Assembly: GCA_016213945.1 (NCBI GenBank)
Contig: JACQZF010000006.1
Location: 1 to 64,000, forward strand
Direction of reading: 5' to 3'
From: Nitrospirota bacterium
GTDB lineage: Bacteria > Nitrospirota > Thermodesulfovibrionia > UBA6902
DNA: 64,000 nt
Shown: one piece after another, positions 45,467 through 53,504 of the stretch
Layout of the letters: each line of letters starts with the position of its first letter
How positions within the stretch are numbered: position 1 is the first letter of the stretch
The notes under the pieces: generated by a model
Databases searched by the model: none
Seen by the model: only the letters and a program-made list of their open reading frames with translations
Told to the model about the DNA's origin: nothing
Position numbers and translations under genes: made by a program

Positions 45467-46852
45467 CTACTCTGCCTTTGATGACACGAGCTTGCCGCCT
45501 GCCTGTTTCAGCTTGCTGTAGAGCGCCTTTCTGGTTATACCGAGCGCCTTTGCGGCCTTTGATTTATTACCGTTGAAGGCGTTAACAGCCTCGATCACTG
45601 TCTCAAGCTGAAGCTCTTTAAGAGGCTTTAATGCAGCTATATGCGAGCCGTCATGTCTTGCTTCTTTTCTGATCTCAGCCGAAATATCTCTTGTGCCTAT
45701 TGTCTCTCTTTTGGTCAGCACAACGGCCCTCTCTATGGCATTCTCAAGCTCCCTCAGGTTTCCGGGCCATCTGTAATTAAGAAAGATCTTCATCACTTCA
45801 GGCGATACGGAAGTAACGTGCTTGTTCTCGCGCTGGGCGAACTTATCTATGAAATGCGTTACGAGAAGGGGGATATCGCTTTTTCTGTCACGTAAGGGCG
45901 GCAGCTTGATCTGCACCACATTTAAACGGTAATAAAGGTCGGCCCTGAAATTTTTAAGCTTCACCTCTTTTGCCAGGTCGCGGTTTGTCGAGGCAACCAG
46001 GCGTATGTCGATCTTTATCCTTTTGCTTCCGCCGATGCGCTCTATTTCCTTCTCCTGGATGGCCCGCAATATCTTCGCCTGCAATGAAAGCTCCAGCTCT
46101 CCGATTTCGTCAAGGAACAATGTGCCGGTGCTTGCCTCTTCAAACTTTCCAACCCTCTTTGAGACAGCCCCGGTAAAGGCCCCTCTCTCATAGCCGAAAA
46201 ACTCCGCCTCAAGAAGTTCACGCGGCACGGCAGCGCAGTTGACCGCTATGAAAGGTCTGTAGTGCCTGTGGCTGGTGTAATGTATCGCCCTTGCAAGCAG
46301 CTCCTTTCCCGTCCCTGTCTCGCCTAATATAAGCACATTGCTTGATGAGTCTTTAATATTCTCGACCATCCTGAACACATTATCCATGCCCGGGCTTTTG
46401 CCGATAATGCTTGAAAATCTGTACGTGGATTCAAGCTGGCTGCGGAGATTGGCGATCTCATTTTTGAGCTTCCTCTGTTCAACGGCCTTCGACAGTATTG
46501 CCTTAAGCTTGACGTAGTCAGGCGGTTTTATAAAATAGAAAAAAGCGCCCTCTGTCATCGCGGTCACAGCGGAATCAACCGACCCGAAGGCCGTTAAAAA
46601 AATCACCGGAACATCGGGATGATTTGCTTTCAAATGGCTAAAAAGAAATAAACCGTCCTTGCCCGGCATCTTGAGGTCTGTAATGACTGCATCAATATTT
46701 TCAGCGGAGATGATCTCTATAGCCTTGTCTACCCCGTCTGCCTGAAAAACATTATATGAAGCCTCCCCGAGAATGGCGGACAGGACCCTCAGTGCGTTCG
46801 GTTCGTCATCAACCAGGAGGATGTTTGAGTTATGTTCTTTTTCCACAGGCAT
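45467..46852 (-). CDS. prsR: sigma-54-dependent response regulator of the PEP-CTERM system (PrsR)
   Basis: 461 residues. Receiver domain with Asp15/Asp16, phospho-accepting Asp59 in DAVITDLKMPGKDG, Thr87 and Lys109. The AAA+ domain has ILGETGTGKELLARAIHYT (Walker A, 177-184), YERGAFTGAVSKR with the sigma-54-contacting GAFTGA (224-229), and TLFLDEIGELELSLQAKIL (Walker B). A Fis-type helix-turn-helix ends the chain (NKSAAKALGITRKALYSKL). Matches the PEP-CTERM regulator family. The partner histidine kinase gene is two bases upstream. Four candidate sigma-54 promoters in this window are its probable targets. Confidence 0.93.
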   Translation of the reverse strand: MPVEKEHNSNILLVDDEPNALRVLSAILGEASYNVFQADGVDKAIEIISAENIDAVITDLKMPGKDGLFLFSHLKANHPDVPVIFLTAFGSVDSAVTAMTEGAFFYFIKPPDYVKLKAILSKAVEQRKLKNEIANLRSQLESTYRFSSIIGKSPGMDNVFRMVENIKDSSSNVLILGETGTGKELLARAIHYTSHRHYRPFIAVNCAAVPRELLEAEFFGYERGAFTGAVSKRVGKFEEASTGTLFLDEIGELELSLQAKILRAIQEKEIERIGGSKRIKIDIRLVASTNRDLAKEVKLKNFRADLYYRLNVVQIKLPPLRDRKSDIPLLVTHFIDKFAQRENKHVTSVSPEVMKIFLNYRWPGNLRELENAIERAVVLTKRETIGTRDISAEIRKEARHDGSHIAALKPLKELQLETVIEAVNAFNGNKSKAAKALGITRKALYSKLKQAGGKLVSSKAE

Positions 46853-46854
46853 CC

Positions 46855-47898
46855 CTATATATTTTCACTCTCTTTGTGGGCCGCAGCATCGAGAGGATTT
46901 ACCGGAAGAAATATTTTAAATATGGTCCCCTTCCCCCTGACACTCTCCCACAGAAGCTTTCCGTGATGGGCTTTTATGATCTCCCGCGAAAGGAAAATGC
47001 CGAACCCCCTCTCATTTCTTTCAGGGTTACTGGAAAGCTCTCCAAGCTTATTAAGTTTTCTTTCCGGAATGCCTTTGCCCGTATCGGAGATCTCTATTAC
47101 GGCGTAATCAATGTCTTTTTCCCATACCGAAGAAGTCTTTATGTCAATTGAACCGCCTTTGGGCATCGCCTCAATAGCGTTATTTATAATATTAAACAAA
47201 GCCTGTTCTATCTGAAATGCGTCCGCGGACACAAGCGGCAGATCTGAAAGGTCGTGCGAGATTGCAATGTTCTGAATTTCAGCGCGTGGCTTGATCATGG
47301 CGATAATCGTTTTAAGAATCTCGTTGGGATTTGTAGGGACAAATCTCAATTCGCCTCTTGCGGCGCTGAGAAAATTTGAGACAAAATTATCAAGCCTGTT
47401 GATCTCATCGTTGATTATGGTGCTGAATTCAAGGAGTGTCTTCTCATGCCCGTATTTTTCTCTCAGGTAGACAACTGCGCCTTTTATCGCATTTAACGGG
47501 TTCCTTACGCCGTGCGCAAGAGACGATGCCATTTTCCCTATTGCGATCATCTGCTCGTCGGAATTCGACAGGTGCCTGCTCAGCGGACATCTACCCGAAA
47601 TATTGTCAACCTCAACCGAAACTTCTTTGACCTTCCCGTTTCCATCTTTTACAGGACATAACCTGACATCATATACAATATTTGAGCCCATCAGGCAGAT
47701 ATGCTTATAGTTTTTCAAGTGTTTCTTTTTCCCGTCGCCAAAAACAAGCTTTATCTTGTCATGCAATTGTGGAAATACATCGTCAACTTTTCCTCCAATA
47801 ACGTTTTCAGCCTGCTTCGGGCTTAGCTGCTCAGTCCTGGCGTCCCACGACTTTATTGTAAAGGCTCTATCGACACTGAAATTACATTTGTCTCTCAT
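46855..47898 (-). CDS. soluble PAS-domain histidine kinase, partner of PrsR
   Basis: 347 residues. The first 100 residues look like a PAS domain; SSLAHGVRNPLNAIKGAVVY holds the phospho-accepting His129. The ATPase domain is complete: QALFNIINNAIEAMPKGGSI (N box), VIEISDTGKGIPERKL (G1) and ERGFGIFLSREIIKAHHGKL (G2). No membrane segment is present, whereas the common PrsK kinases of this system are large membrane proteins. It therefore probably senses a cytoplasmic signal. Only two bases separate it from prsR. The upstream gap of about 180 bases holds its promoter, which I could not identify. Confidence 0.85.
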   Translation of the reverse strand: MRDKCNFSVDRAFTIKSWDARTEQLSPKQAENVIGGKVDDVFPQLHDKIKLVFGDGKKKHLKNYKHICLMGSNIVYDVRLCPVKDGNGKVKEVSVEVDNISGRCPLSRHLSNSDEQMIAIGKMASSLAHGVRNPLNAIKGAVVYLREKYGHEKTLLEFSTIINDEINRLDNFVSNFLSAARGELRFVPTNPNEILKTIIAMIKPRAEIQNIAISHDLSDLPLVSADAFQIEQALFNIINNAIEAMPKGGSIDIKTSSVWEKDIDYAVIEISDTGKGIPERKLNKLGELSSNPERNERGFGIFLSREIIKAHHGKLLWESVRGKGTIFKIFLPVNPLDAAAHKESENI

Positions 47899-48079
47899 AA
47901 CCTAATCCGTTAGTACTTTACTTAAGAAAGTTCCCCTGTAATTTATTCAGAAAATTCAAGCGGTAAAGGATTTATAGCGCATTGCCTTCTGCGTTTGACA
48001 GGAAAGCAATAACTGCCGGCCTTGAATCTTTCTATAAGAAATTATATCGTATCCGGCAATGAACTCAAGTAAAAAAAAC

Positions 48080-48844
48080 TTATATGCCTTTTATAAACTC
48101 TTCCAGTAACTCAGGATACTCTTCCGACATCCCCATCTCTATCTTCTTTATGTCTGCCAGATAAGGCGTCCTGATGCCGTGATAATCAACCGGGTCTCCG
48201 ATTGCCTCAAACTTTAATCCGAATTTATTCAGCAGCAGCACAATTCCCTTTGTCATTACCGCGTACCAATAATTAATATTCCTTCGTTTGCTCTCCTGGT
48301 ATATGGCCTTGTACAAATTGATAATAAGCTCATGCCTGACACGTCTTTCGTTATTTGATGTACTTGCACGTTGTGCCGGTTGTCTTTTATGTCTGTCCTC
48401 GAATCTTCTGGAATAAGACTTATTAATGGGCGCATACTGATAAGTCGGATAAGTAAAACTACCGATGCTCCGTCTTTCCTCATCAGGGCCGTATATGAAT
48501 TTGTCCTCGGCCCTCCTCCTGTAATCTCTATGTATTACCAGCCTTGAAATTTCAGCAATCGCGTCCCTCGGAAGTTCATCTTTGTTGATGTCCAGTTCAC
48601 AGTATCTTTCAATCGGGAAGCCTTCCCCTGAATCAATTATCAATCTTACACCCCCGACGATTTTTTGCGCCGGGTCTCTTGCAGCAAAATGTATGGCTTT
48701 ATCATCATAGCTGTCTGTCAGGATGCCGCTTAAATGGTCTTCCGGTTTTTCAAAACCCCATTCCAGGCAGTATACCTTATACCTCAGCCTGTAGATATCC
48801 GTTAATTCTTTTTCCGCTGATACAATTTTAACTGCAAATGACAT
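48080..48844 (-). CDS. exosortase-associated N-acyltransferase (autoinducer-synthase-like GNAT)
   Basis: 254 residues from the ATG at 48844, preceded by GAGGAAA; a TTG at 48859 extends the frame by five codons. TDIYRLRYKVYCLEWGFEKP near the N-terminus is the signature shared with acyl-homoserine-lactone synthases, and AIHFAARDPAQKIVGGVRLI a GNAT core strand. The family is linked to PEP-CTERM/exosortase loci. It probably acylates a small molecule or a sugar using acyl-ACP. No LuxR-type receptor with an autoinducer-binding domain is seen in the window. It is read away from the PEP-CTERM gene, sharing a 600-base control region. Confidence 0.85.
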   Translation of the reverse strand: MSFAVKIVSAEKELTDIYRLRYKVYCLEWGFEKPEDHLSGILTDSYDDKAIHFAARDPAQKIVGGVRLIIDSGEGFPIERYCELDINKDELPRDAIAEISRLVIHRDYRRRAEDKFIYGPDEERRSIGSFTYPTYQYAPINKSYSRRFEDRHKRQPAQRASTSNNERRVRHELIINLYKAIYQESKRRNINYWYAVMTKGIVLLLNKFGLKFEAIGDPVDYHGIRTPYLADIKKIEMGMSEEYPELLEEFIKGI

Positions 48845-48945
48845 GAAAAATTTCCTCAAACAAGTTGGGATAAGGCATCAGGCAAAACTTTTATAGCTTT
48901 CAATAAGTTGTTTCTTGTGATTTGCTTCGCCAACCCCCGGGATAA

Positions 48946-48964
48946 TGTTCTTCCAAGGATAACA
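48946..48964. promoter_or_regulatory. dyad TGTTCTTCC-AA-GGATAACA
   Basis: Outer TGTT/AACA and inner TCC/GGA are symmetric. It resembles the TGTATCC-N3-GGATACA sites before the export operon and is centred about 212 bases upstream of the start site predicted from 49141-49156. Candidate activator site. Confidence 0.45.
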
Positions 48965-48971
48965 TATTATA

Positions 48972-48983
48972 TGTGCCAGCACA
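48972..48983. promoter_or_regulatory. short palindrome TGTGC-CA-GCACA
   Basis: A perfect 5-bp inverted repeat with a 2-base centre, about 190 bases upstream of the predicted sigma-54 start site. A second palindrome of similar composition lies at 48999-49009. Confidence 0.4.
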
Positions 48984-48998
48984 AAATTTGCACACTTA

Positions 48999-49009
48999 GG
49001 CACAGTGCC
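48999..49009. promoter_or_regulatory. short palindrome GGCAC-A-GTGCC
   Basis: A perfect 5-bp inverted repeat with a single central base, about 163 bases upstream of the predicted sigma-54 start site. Together with the site at 48972-48983 it may bind a second regulator. Confidence 0.4.
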
Positions 49010-49140
49010 AACTTCATATTATTTAATTCGGATTGCTAATCTTTGCACTTTAGTACAGCGAATATGGGAAATTATTTTACCTTGAAAATCAAGTGGTTCC
49101 TATATGAAACTCATGGCTTCGTCAGGAACTTGATCTGACA

Positions 49141-49156
49141 TGGCACATGAATTGCT
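49141..49156 (+). promoter_or_regulatory. sigma-54 promoter of the PEP-CTERM gene
   Basis: TGGCAC-ATGAA-TTGCT matches the -24/-12 consensus fully, with GG and GC 12 positions apart. Predicted start near 49167. It points toward the PEP-CTERM gene 300 bases downstream. PEP-CTERM genes under control of RpoN with a PrsK/PrsR pair are known from floc-forming bacteria. Confidence 0.85.
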
Positions 49157-49251
49157 TTAAGAAAATATATAATTTTGAGGGGCCAATGTCGCTTGACAAA
49201 TTTTTAGCCGATAGCTTTTAATAAAACACTTAATAACTTAGGGGACATAAT

Positions 49252-49275
49252 ATGATGACAAGGGCTTGCTGTTAA
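49252..49275 (+). CDS. tiny upstream reading frame 1 (MMTRACC)
   Basis: Seven codons and a TAA, preceded by AGGGG at 7 bases. It would lie in the leader of the PEP-CTERM mRNA. Two Cys codons end the peptide. May be a leader peptide or chance. Confidence 0.25.
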   Translation: MMTRACC

Positions 49276-49360
49276 TCCATTATCAATTTCACTAACATTT
49301 TTACCAATACAGTTGCGCTGTCAGATTATTAAAATTTTGACAGAGTAAATAAGGGGGGAC

Positions 49361-49387
49361 ATGGAAATGAAAAACATATTTTATTAG
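49361..49387 (+). CDS. tiny upstream reading frame 2 (MEMKNIFY)
   Basis: Eight codons and a TAG, preceded by six G at 2-3 bases from the ATG. MKNIFY looks like the start of a signal peptide, so it may be a relic of a truncated gene or a regulatory leader peptide. It lies 73 bases before the PEP-CTERM start codon. Confidence 0.3.
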   Translation: MEMKNIFY

Positions 49388-49460
49388 CTCAGCATCAATC
49401 CTACACTAACATCTATTATTAACACTACTACTCTATAACCTAAGGAAAGGCAGGGACAGT

Positions 49461-50102
49461 ATGAAAAAACTTTTTACTTTTTTTGTGGTAACAATATTGG
49501 CTTCCTCGTTTGCAATTCATGCAGATGCGAATGTGGCAATCAACTTCGACGATGTTTCAAACCTTACCGTAATTGATAATCAGTATTCAACTTTTGGCGT
49601 GATATTTTCAACTTACGGAGCTGCGGGATACAGTGACGGTCATGCCTATGCAAGAAACAGTTCTTTGAGTGCATCAAGCCCTAATGTTATCGGCGGGAAC
49701 AAATCCGGATACACGTATTTAAATGACACCTATATTGCTGGCAGAGCGGATTTTTCAACCCCGGCAAATAATGTTGAAATATGGGCCAGGCCTTTCAGTA
49801 CCGATAACCTTTTTGCCTGGATGAAGGCTTATGATACAAATGGCAATCTGCTTGACACTATTAATATTAGTGGTTCGGTGCAGGGAGAAGCCTCCCTTCT
49901 CAGCATAATGCGTCCTGATCATGACATTTCAAGAGTTGAATTCAGCGGGGCAAACAAGAGAGTCACCTTTGACAATTTCTCGGTCAACGTTGCGCCTGAA
50001 CCAGTAAGCTCCATTCTTTTTATTACCGGAGGAGCGGTATTAGGCGTCAGACGCTATTTTAAAAAGAAGAAATCGGGGAAGTTTTTTTCATCCCGCAATT
50101 GA
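49461..50102 (+). CDS. PEP-CTERM sorting-domain surface protein
   Basis: 213 residues. Signal peptide KKLFTFFVVTILASSFA, then a beta-rich domain of about 150 residues (VAINFDDVSNLTVIDNQYST start). The C-terminal sorting tail is clear: VAPEP with Pro179-Glu180-Pro181, hydrophobic SSILFITGGAVLGV, then RRYFKKKK. Ten further residues follow the basic cluster, more than usual. It should be cut by XrtA after the PEP motif and attached to the surface glycan. It is the only PEP-CTERM protein in the window and is transcribed against its neighbours, from its own sigma-54 promoter. AAGG precedes the ATG. Partner function unknown, probably floc or biofilm matrix. Confidence 0.92.
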   Translation: MKKLFTFFVVTILASSFAIHADANVAINFDDVSNLTVIDNQYSTFGVIFSTYGAAGYSDGHAYARNSSLSASSPNVIGGNKSGYTYLNDTYIAGRADFSTPANNVEIWARPFSTDNLFAWMKAYDTNGNLLDTINISGSVQGEASLLSIMRPDHDISRVEFSGANKRVTFDNFSVNVAPEPVSSILFITGGAVLGVRRYFKKKKSGKFFSSRN

Positions 50103-50114
50103 TATAAAATGTGT

Positions 50115-50149
50115 GCAGCAGGGGCGTTTCTTTGAAACACCCCTGCTGC
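50115..50149. terminator. strong hairpin between convergent genes
   Basis: GCAGCAGGGG pairs perfectly with CCCCTGCTGC, and inside it TTTC pairs with GAAA around a TTT loop. It sits between the PEP-CTERM gene (plus) and the dTDP-rhamnose operon (minus, ending at 50149). There is no good U tract on the plus side and TTTTAT on the minus side, so it probably ends both transcripts with moderate efficiency. Confidence 0.65.
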
Positions 50150-50976
50150 TATTGACTCAGATAATCTTTCAGCGCCTCTTTCCAGTGCCTCAATTCTTTT
50201 ATGCCCTCAAGTTTGAGCATGGTATTTCCAAGTACCGAAAAGGAAGGCCTTCTTGCTGGTCTTTTAAATTTATCGGAAGTGGCTGGATTGATTTTCTTGT
50301 TGATGCCTTTTATATTTGCTATCTCGACTGCAAATTCATGCCACGAGCAATGTGATGAATTTGTTATATGATATATGCCGTAACCTCGTCCAATAATTTC
50401 TCTGAGTTTCATCGCAAGGTCATATGTATAAGTAGGAGAGCCGAACTGATCATTAACTACATCTATCTCATCTCTTCCCGCTAAAAGCTTTATTATCGTA
50501 TCAACAAAATTCTTGCCGTTCCTGCCGAAAAGCCACGAGGTCCTTGCAATATAAAATCTGTTTGTCAACATAGTTACAAACTGCTCACCTAAAAGTTTTG
50601 AGAGTCCGTATGTGTTTATAGGGTTTGGCTTGTCCCACTCGTTATAAGACCCCTCTTTTGTGCCGTCAAAAACATAATCCGAGCTGATGTAAATGATGGG
50701 GCATTTAATCTCTTCACACGCTATGGTTATGTTCCTGGCGCCGATGCCATTTACAAGGTAAGCTTTATCAGGGTCGAGTTCGCTTCCATCCACATCCGTG
50801 TGAGCGGCCGCATGTATCAAATAATCAGGTTTTGCCTCACGGATCGCAGTCACGGATTTATCGAGACTGGTGATGTCCAAATCTCTGCGCGTCAATGGGA
50901 CCAATTCAACGTCTGTAAAAATATTCTTAATATCGTAGCCCAGCATCCCGCTTGCGCCGGTGAAAGCGACCTTCAC
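50149..50976 (-). CDS. rfbD: dTDP-4-dehydrorhamnose reductase
   Basis: 275 residues, extended SDR fold. VAFTGASGMLGYDIKNIF is the NADPH-binding glycine motif, YISSDYVFDGTKEG and NTYGLSKLLGEQFV hold the catalytic Tyr and Lys. Last step of dTDP-L-rhamnose synthesis. Fourth gene of a compact rhamnose operon (rmlA-rmlC-rmlB-rmlD in transcription order) with overlaps of about 4-11 bases between genes. Confidence 0.93.
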   Translation of the reverse strand: MKVAFTGASGMLGYDIKNIFTDVELVPLTRRDLDITSLDKSVTAIREAKPDYLIHAAAHTDVDGSELDPDKAYLVNGIGARNITIACEEIKCPIIYISSDYVFDGTKEGSYNEWDKPNPINTYGLSKLLGEQFVTMLTNRFYIARTSWLFGRNGKNFVDTIIKLLAGRDEIDVVNDQFGSPTYTYDLAMKLREIIGRGYGIYHITNSSHCSWHEFAVEIANIKGINKKINPATSDKFKRPARRPSFSVLGNTMLKLEGIKELRHWKEALKDYLSQ

Positions 50977-51998
50977 TTTTTCAGCCTCTCGCCGTATTGA
51001 GCGTCATAGTACTGCATGTATTCTTTTGAATTGATCCTCTGCCACCATTGCTTATTTGAAATATACCACTCAATTGTTTTTGATACCCCATCCTCAAAAC
51101 TCATCTGAGGCTTCCAGCCTAACTGCCGCTCGATCCTTGAAGGATCGATCGCGTATCTCCTGTCATGCCCTTGCCTGTCTTTGACAAATGTTATCAGCCT
51201 TAAAAGTTCATCTTCATTTTGGTCCAGACGCCAGGCAAGTTTCTTGAGTAATAATTTAATTATCTCTATGTTCGGCATTTCATTCCGTGCGCCTATGTTA
51301 AAAACTTCGCCGTGTCTGCCGCTGTGAAGCACAGCATCCACTGCCCTGCAATGGTCTGCAACATAAATCCAGTCCCTGACGTTCATGCCGTCTCCGTAAA
51401 CCGGGATAGGTTTTCTGTTAAGCGCATTGATGATCACAAGGGGGATAAGTTTCTCAGGAAATTGATAGGCGCCATAATTATTTGAACACCTTGTTATCAT
51501 CGCCCTGATCTTAAATGTTTCAACATGTGCCCGCACAAGCATGTCGGAAGAAGCCTTGCTGGCGGCATAGGGGCTGTTGGGCTGAAGGGGCGAGTCTTCA
51601 CTGAAAAATCCTTTTTCCGTAGAACCATAAACCTCGTCAGTTGAGACATGCAGGAAGATGCAGTCCCTCTGCCTCGCTATCTCAAGAAGATTATGGGTCC
51701 CCATGATATTTGTCTGCAGAAAAGGAGAGGCGTCAAGTATGCTTCTGTCAACATGACTCTCTGCGGCAAAATTTACGATAGCGTCGAATTTCAGACTTTC
51801 AATGATTTTTCTGTCACAGATGTCTCCCTTGACAAAAGAGTAGTTGGGAGAGGATTTCACATCATTCAGGTTTTCAAGATTACCCGCATAGGTCAGGTTG
51901 TCAATATTGATTACCTGACAGTCGGGATGGGCAGACAAAACATGCCTGATATAATTTGATCCTATAAATCCCGCGCCCCCTGTGACGAGTAGTTTCAT
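50973..51998 (-). CDS. rfbB: dTDP-glucose 4,6-dehydratase
   Basis: 341 residues. LVTGGAGFIGSNYIRHVL binds NAD, FLHVSTDEVYGSTEKGFFSE holds the catalytic Asp-Glu pair, and NSPYAASKASSDMLVRA the YxxxK. FNYGAYQFPEKLIPL-type region (SNNYGAYQFPEKLIPLVI) is family-typical. Second step of dTDP-rhamnose synthesis. Confidence 0.95.
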   Translation of the reverse strand: MKLLVTGGAGFIGSNYIRHVLSAHPDCQVINIDNLTYAGNLENLNDVKSSPNYSFVKGDICDRKIIESLKFDAIVNFAAESHVDRSILDASPFLQTNIMGTHNLLEIARQRDCIFLHVSTDEVYGSTEKGFFSEDSPLQPNSPYAASKASSDMLVRAHVETFKIRAMITRCSNNYGAYQFPEKLIPLVIINALNRKPIPVYGDGMNVRDWIYVADHCRAVDAVLHSGRHGEVFNIGARNEMPNIEIIKLLLKKLAWRLDQNEDELLRLITFVKDRQGHDRRYAIDPSRIERQLGWKPQMSFEDGVSKTIEWYISNKQWWQRINSKEYMQYYDAQYGERLKK

Positions 51999-52447
51999 TC
52001 GTCCATCCTGAAAGGGGATGAAGGATCTTCTTCGTATCTTACTTCATCTACCGGTTCCTTCTTCCCACGCCCTCTATACAGTCTGTCTGGAAGATTTATG
52101 ACCACCCCTTCTCTCCTGTCGATATTTTTATAAGCGTGAACAATTCCGGGAGGTACAATTACTACTGTGGGAACATCTGTATCTATCGTCTTGCTTTCCT
52201 GATAAGTGGCGGATGTTTTTCTGTTGTCCCACAGATATACCCGGAACCTGCCGATGAAGCAAAAGACATCTGTCTGTTCTTTATGCTCATGGGGCCCTCT
52301 GACAAGTCCGGGATATGTCATAGATAAATATGACATCACCGGCTTGATCTCGGACTCATCTTCCCTGATTATCTCACCAAGCCAGCCGCGGTTATCTTTA
52401 AAAAGTGATAGTTCCTTAATTAGAAGACCTTCCACCTTATACCTCAA
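51995..52447 (-). CDS. rfbC: dTDP-4-dehydrorhamnose 3,5-epimerase family protein, short
   Basis: 150 residues, a cupin. LFKDNRGWLGEIIRED, VRGPHEHKEQTDVFCFIG (His residues of the active site) and VVIVPPGIVHAYKNI fit the RmlC family. It is about 30 residues shorter than the classical enzyme, and some family members are isomerases. Its place between rmlA and rmlB supports the rhamnose role. Confidence 0.8.
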   Translation of the reverse strand: MRYKVEGLLIKELSLFKDNRGWLGEIIREDESEIKPVMSYLSMTYPGLVRGPHEHKEQTDVFCFIGRFRVYLWDNRKTSATYQESKTIDTDVPTVVIVPPGIVHAYKNIDRREGVVINLPDRLYRGRGKKEPVDEVRYEEDPSSPFRMDE

Positions 52448-53504
52448 CTACCGAATCATCGCCCAACATCAGTCTCAACGCTTTATATGTTGCCCTGTTC
52501 TCAACGATTTTCACCCTGCGGCCGATAAGGCTTTCTTCCAGTCTTTCTATATTTCTCAGTTCGCTTTCATTCATTATTACTGAATGTTCAACGGAAGACT
52601 TAATAATGCGCACATTGTCCCCGATGCTTGTATGAGGGCCTATGAAAGAACTTTCAATCATGGTATTTTCGCCTATCACAACAGGACCTCTTATCGTGCT
52701 GTCCCTTATAATTGAACCCTTGCCGATTGCAACCCTGCCGAGAAGCCTGCTCGTGTTGTCCACGTTACCATTAATATTTCCCTTCAGCCATTCATCCAGG
52801 ACGGTTGCGTTTGCCGTAAGCATGTCGTCTTTCTTACCTGTATCGAGCCACCACATATCAAGCACGAAACTCTCGACATTGCAGCCCATATTAATCAGCT
52901 CCTGAATGGCGTCCGTTATCTCGAGCTCCCCCCTTTTTGAAGGTTTAATTATATCTATAGCATCATGTATTCTGGGAGAGAAAATATATATCCCCACAAG
53001 GGCGAGATTTGACGGCGGTGTTTCCGGCTTTTCTATTAATTGCAGGACCTTCCCCTCTTTTGAAATATCTGCAACACCAAACTGGCTGGGATTGTCCACT
53101 TCTTTAAGCAGAATAAGCGCTTCCGGTTTATTCTTATTAAATTCATTAACGAACTTATCAATACCGCTGCCTATAAGATTGTCACCAAGATACATTACAA
53201 AAGATAAATCGGCAAGAAAAGCTCTCGCCGTTTTAATGGCGTGTGCGAGACCGCCAGGCACATCCTGCATGATATATTGAATGCTTACGCCCCATCGGCT
53301 TCCGTCACCTACCGTATCTTTTATCTCCTGTCCTGTCTCAGGTGATATAATAATTCCGATATCTTTTATCCCTACACGGGCTATATTTTCTATGCAATAA
53401 AAAAGAATTGGCTTGTTGGCTACAGGCACGAGCTGTTTAGCGCCTGAATAAGTCAGCGGTCTTAATCGTGTACCTTTCCCTCCGCTCAGTATGATTGCTT
53501 TCAT
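52437..53504 (-). CDS. rfbA: glucose-1-phosphate thymidylyltransferase, long form
   Basis: 355 residues. IILSGGKGTRLRPLTYSGAK is the nucleotide-binding loop, GDGSRWGVSIQYIMQ and FVMYLGDNLIGSGI follow; the C-terminal 100 residues are a left-handed beta-helix (VAIGKGSIIRDSTIRGPVVI) typical of the long RmlA form. First step of dTDP-rhamnose synthesis and first gene of the operon. A -10-like TATAAT ends three bases before the ATG, and no ribosome site is visible, so the transcript may be leaderless. Confidence 0.92.
   Translation of the reverse strand: MKAIILSGGKGTRLRPLTYSGAKQLVPVANKPILFYCIENIARVGIKDIGIIISPETGQEIKDTVGDGSRWGVSIQYIMQDVPGGLAHAIKTARAFLADLSFVMYLGDNLIGSGIDKFVNEFNKNKPEALILLKEVDNPSQFGVADISKEGKVLQLIEKPETPPSNLALVGIYIFSPRIHDAIDIIKPSKRGELEITDAIQELINMGCNVESFVLDMWWLDTGKKDDMLTANATVLDEWLKGNINGNVDNTSRLLGRVAIGKGSIIRDSTIRGPVVIGENTMIESSFIGPHTSIGDNVRIIKSSVEHSVIMNESELRNIERLEESLIGRRVKIVENRATYKALRLMLGDDSVVEV

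Larger units (their letters stand above)
48860..49460. other. 600-base divergent control region
   Basis: This region between the acyltransferase gene and the PEP-CTERM gene has no long frame. It holds a TGTT...AACA dyad (48946-48964), two short palindromes (48972-48983, 48999-49009), a consensus sigma-54 promoter (49141-49156), a possible sigma-70 -35 box TTGACA at 49193-49198, and two very short reading frames with ribosome sites (49252-49275 and 49361-49387). The PEP-CTERM mRNA would have a leader of about 290 bases if it starts at the sigma-54 site. Confidence 0.7.

Noticed and set aside
48001-48060. CGTATCCGG half-site upstream of the kinase gene as a PrsR site
   Set aside because: Only one half of the dyad is present and no sigma-54 element follows it.
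48972-49010. GTGCCA sequences read as minus-strand sigma-54 promoters for the acyltransferase gene
   Set aside because: The bases at the -12 position are not GC in either case, so only the palindromes remain as features.
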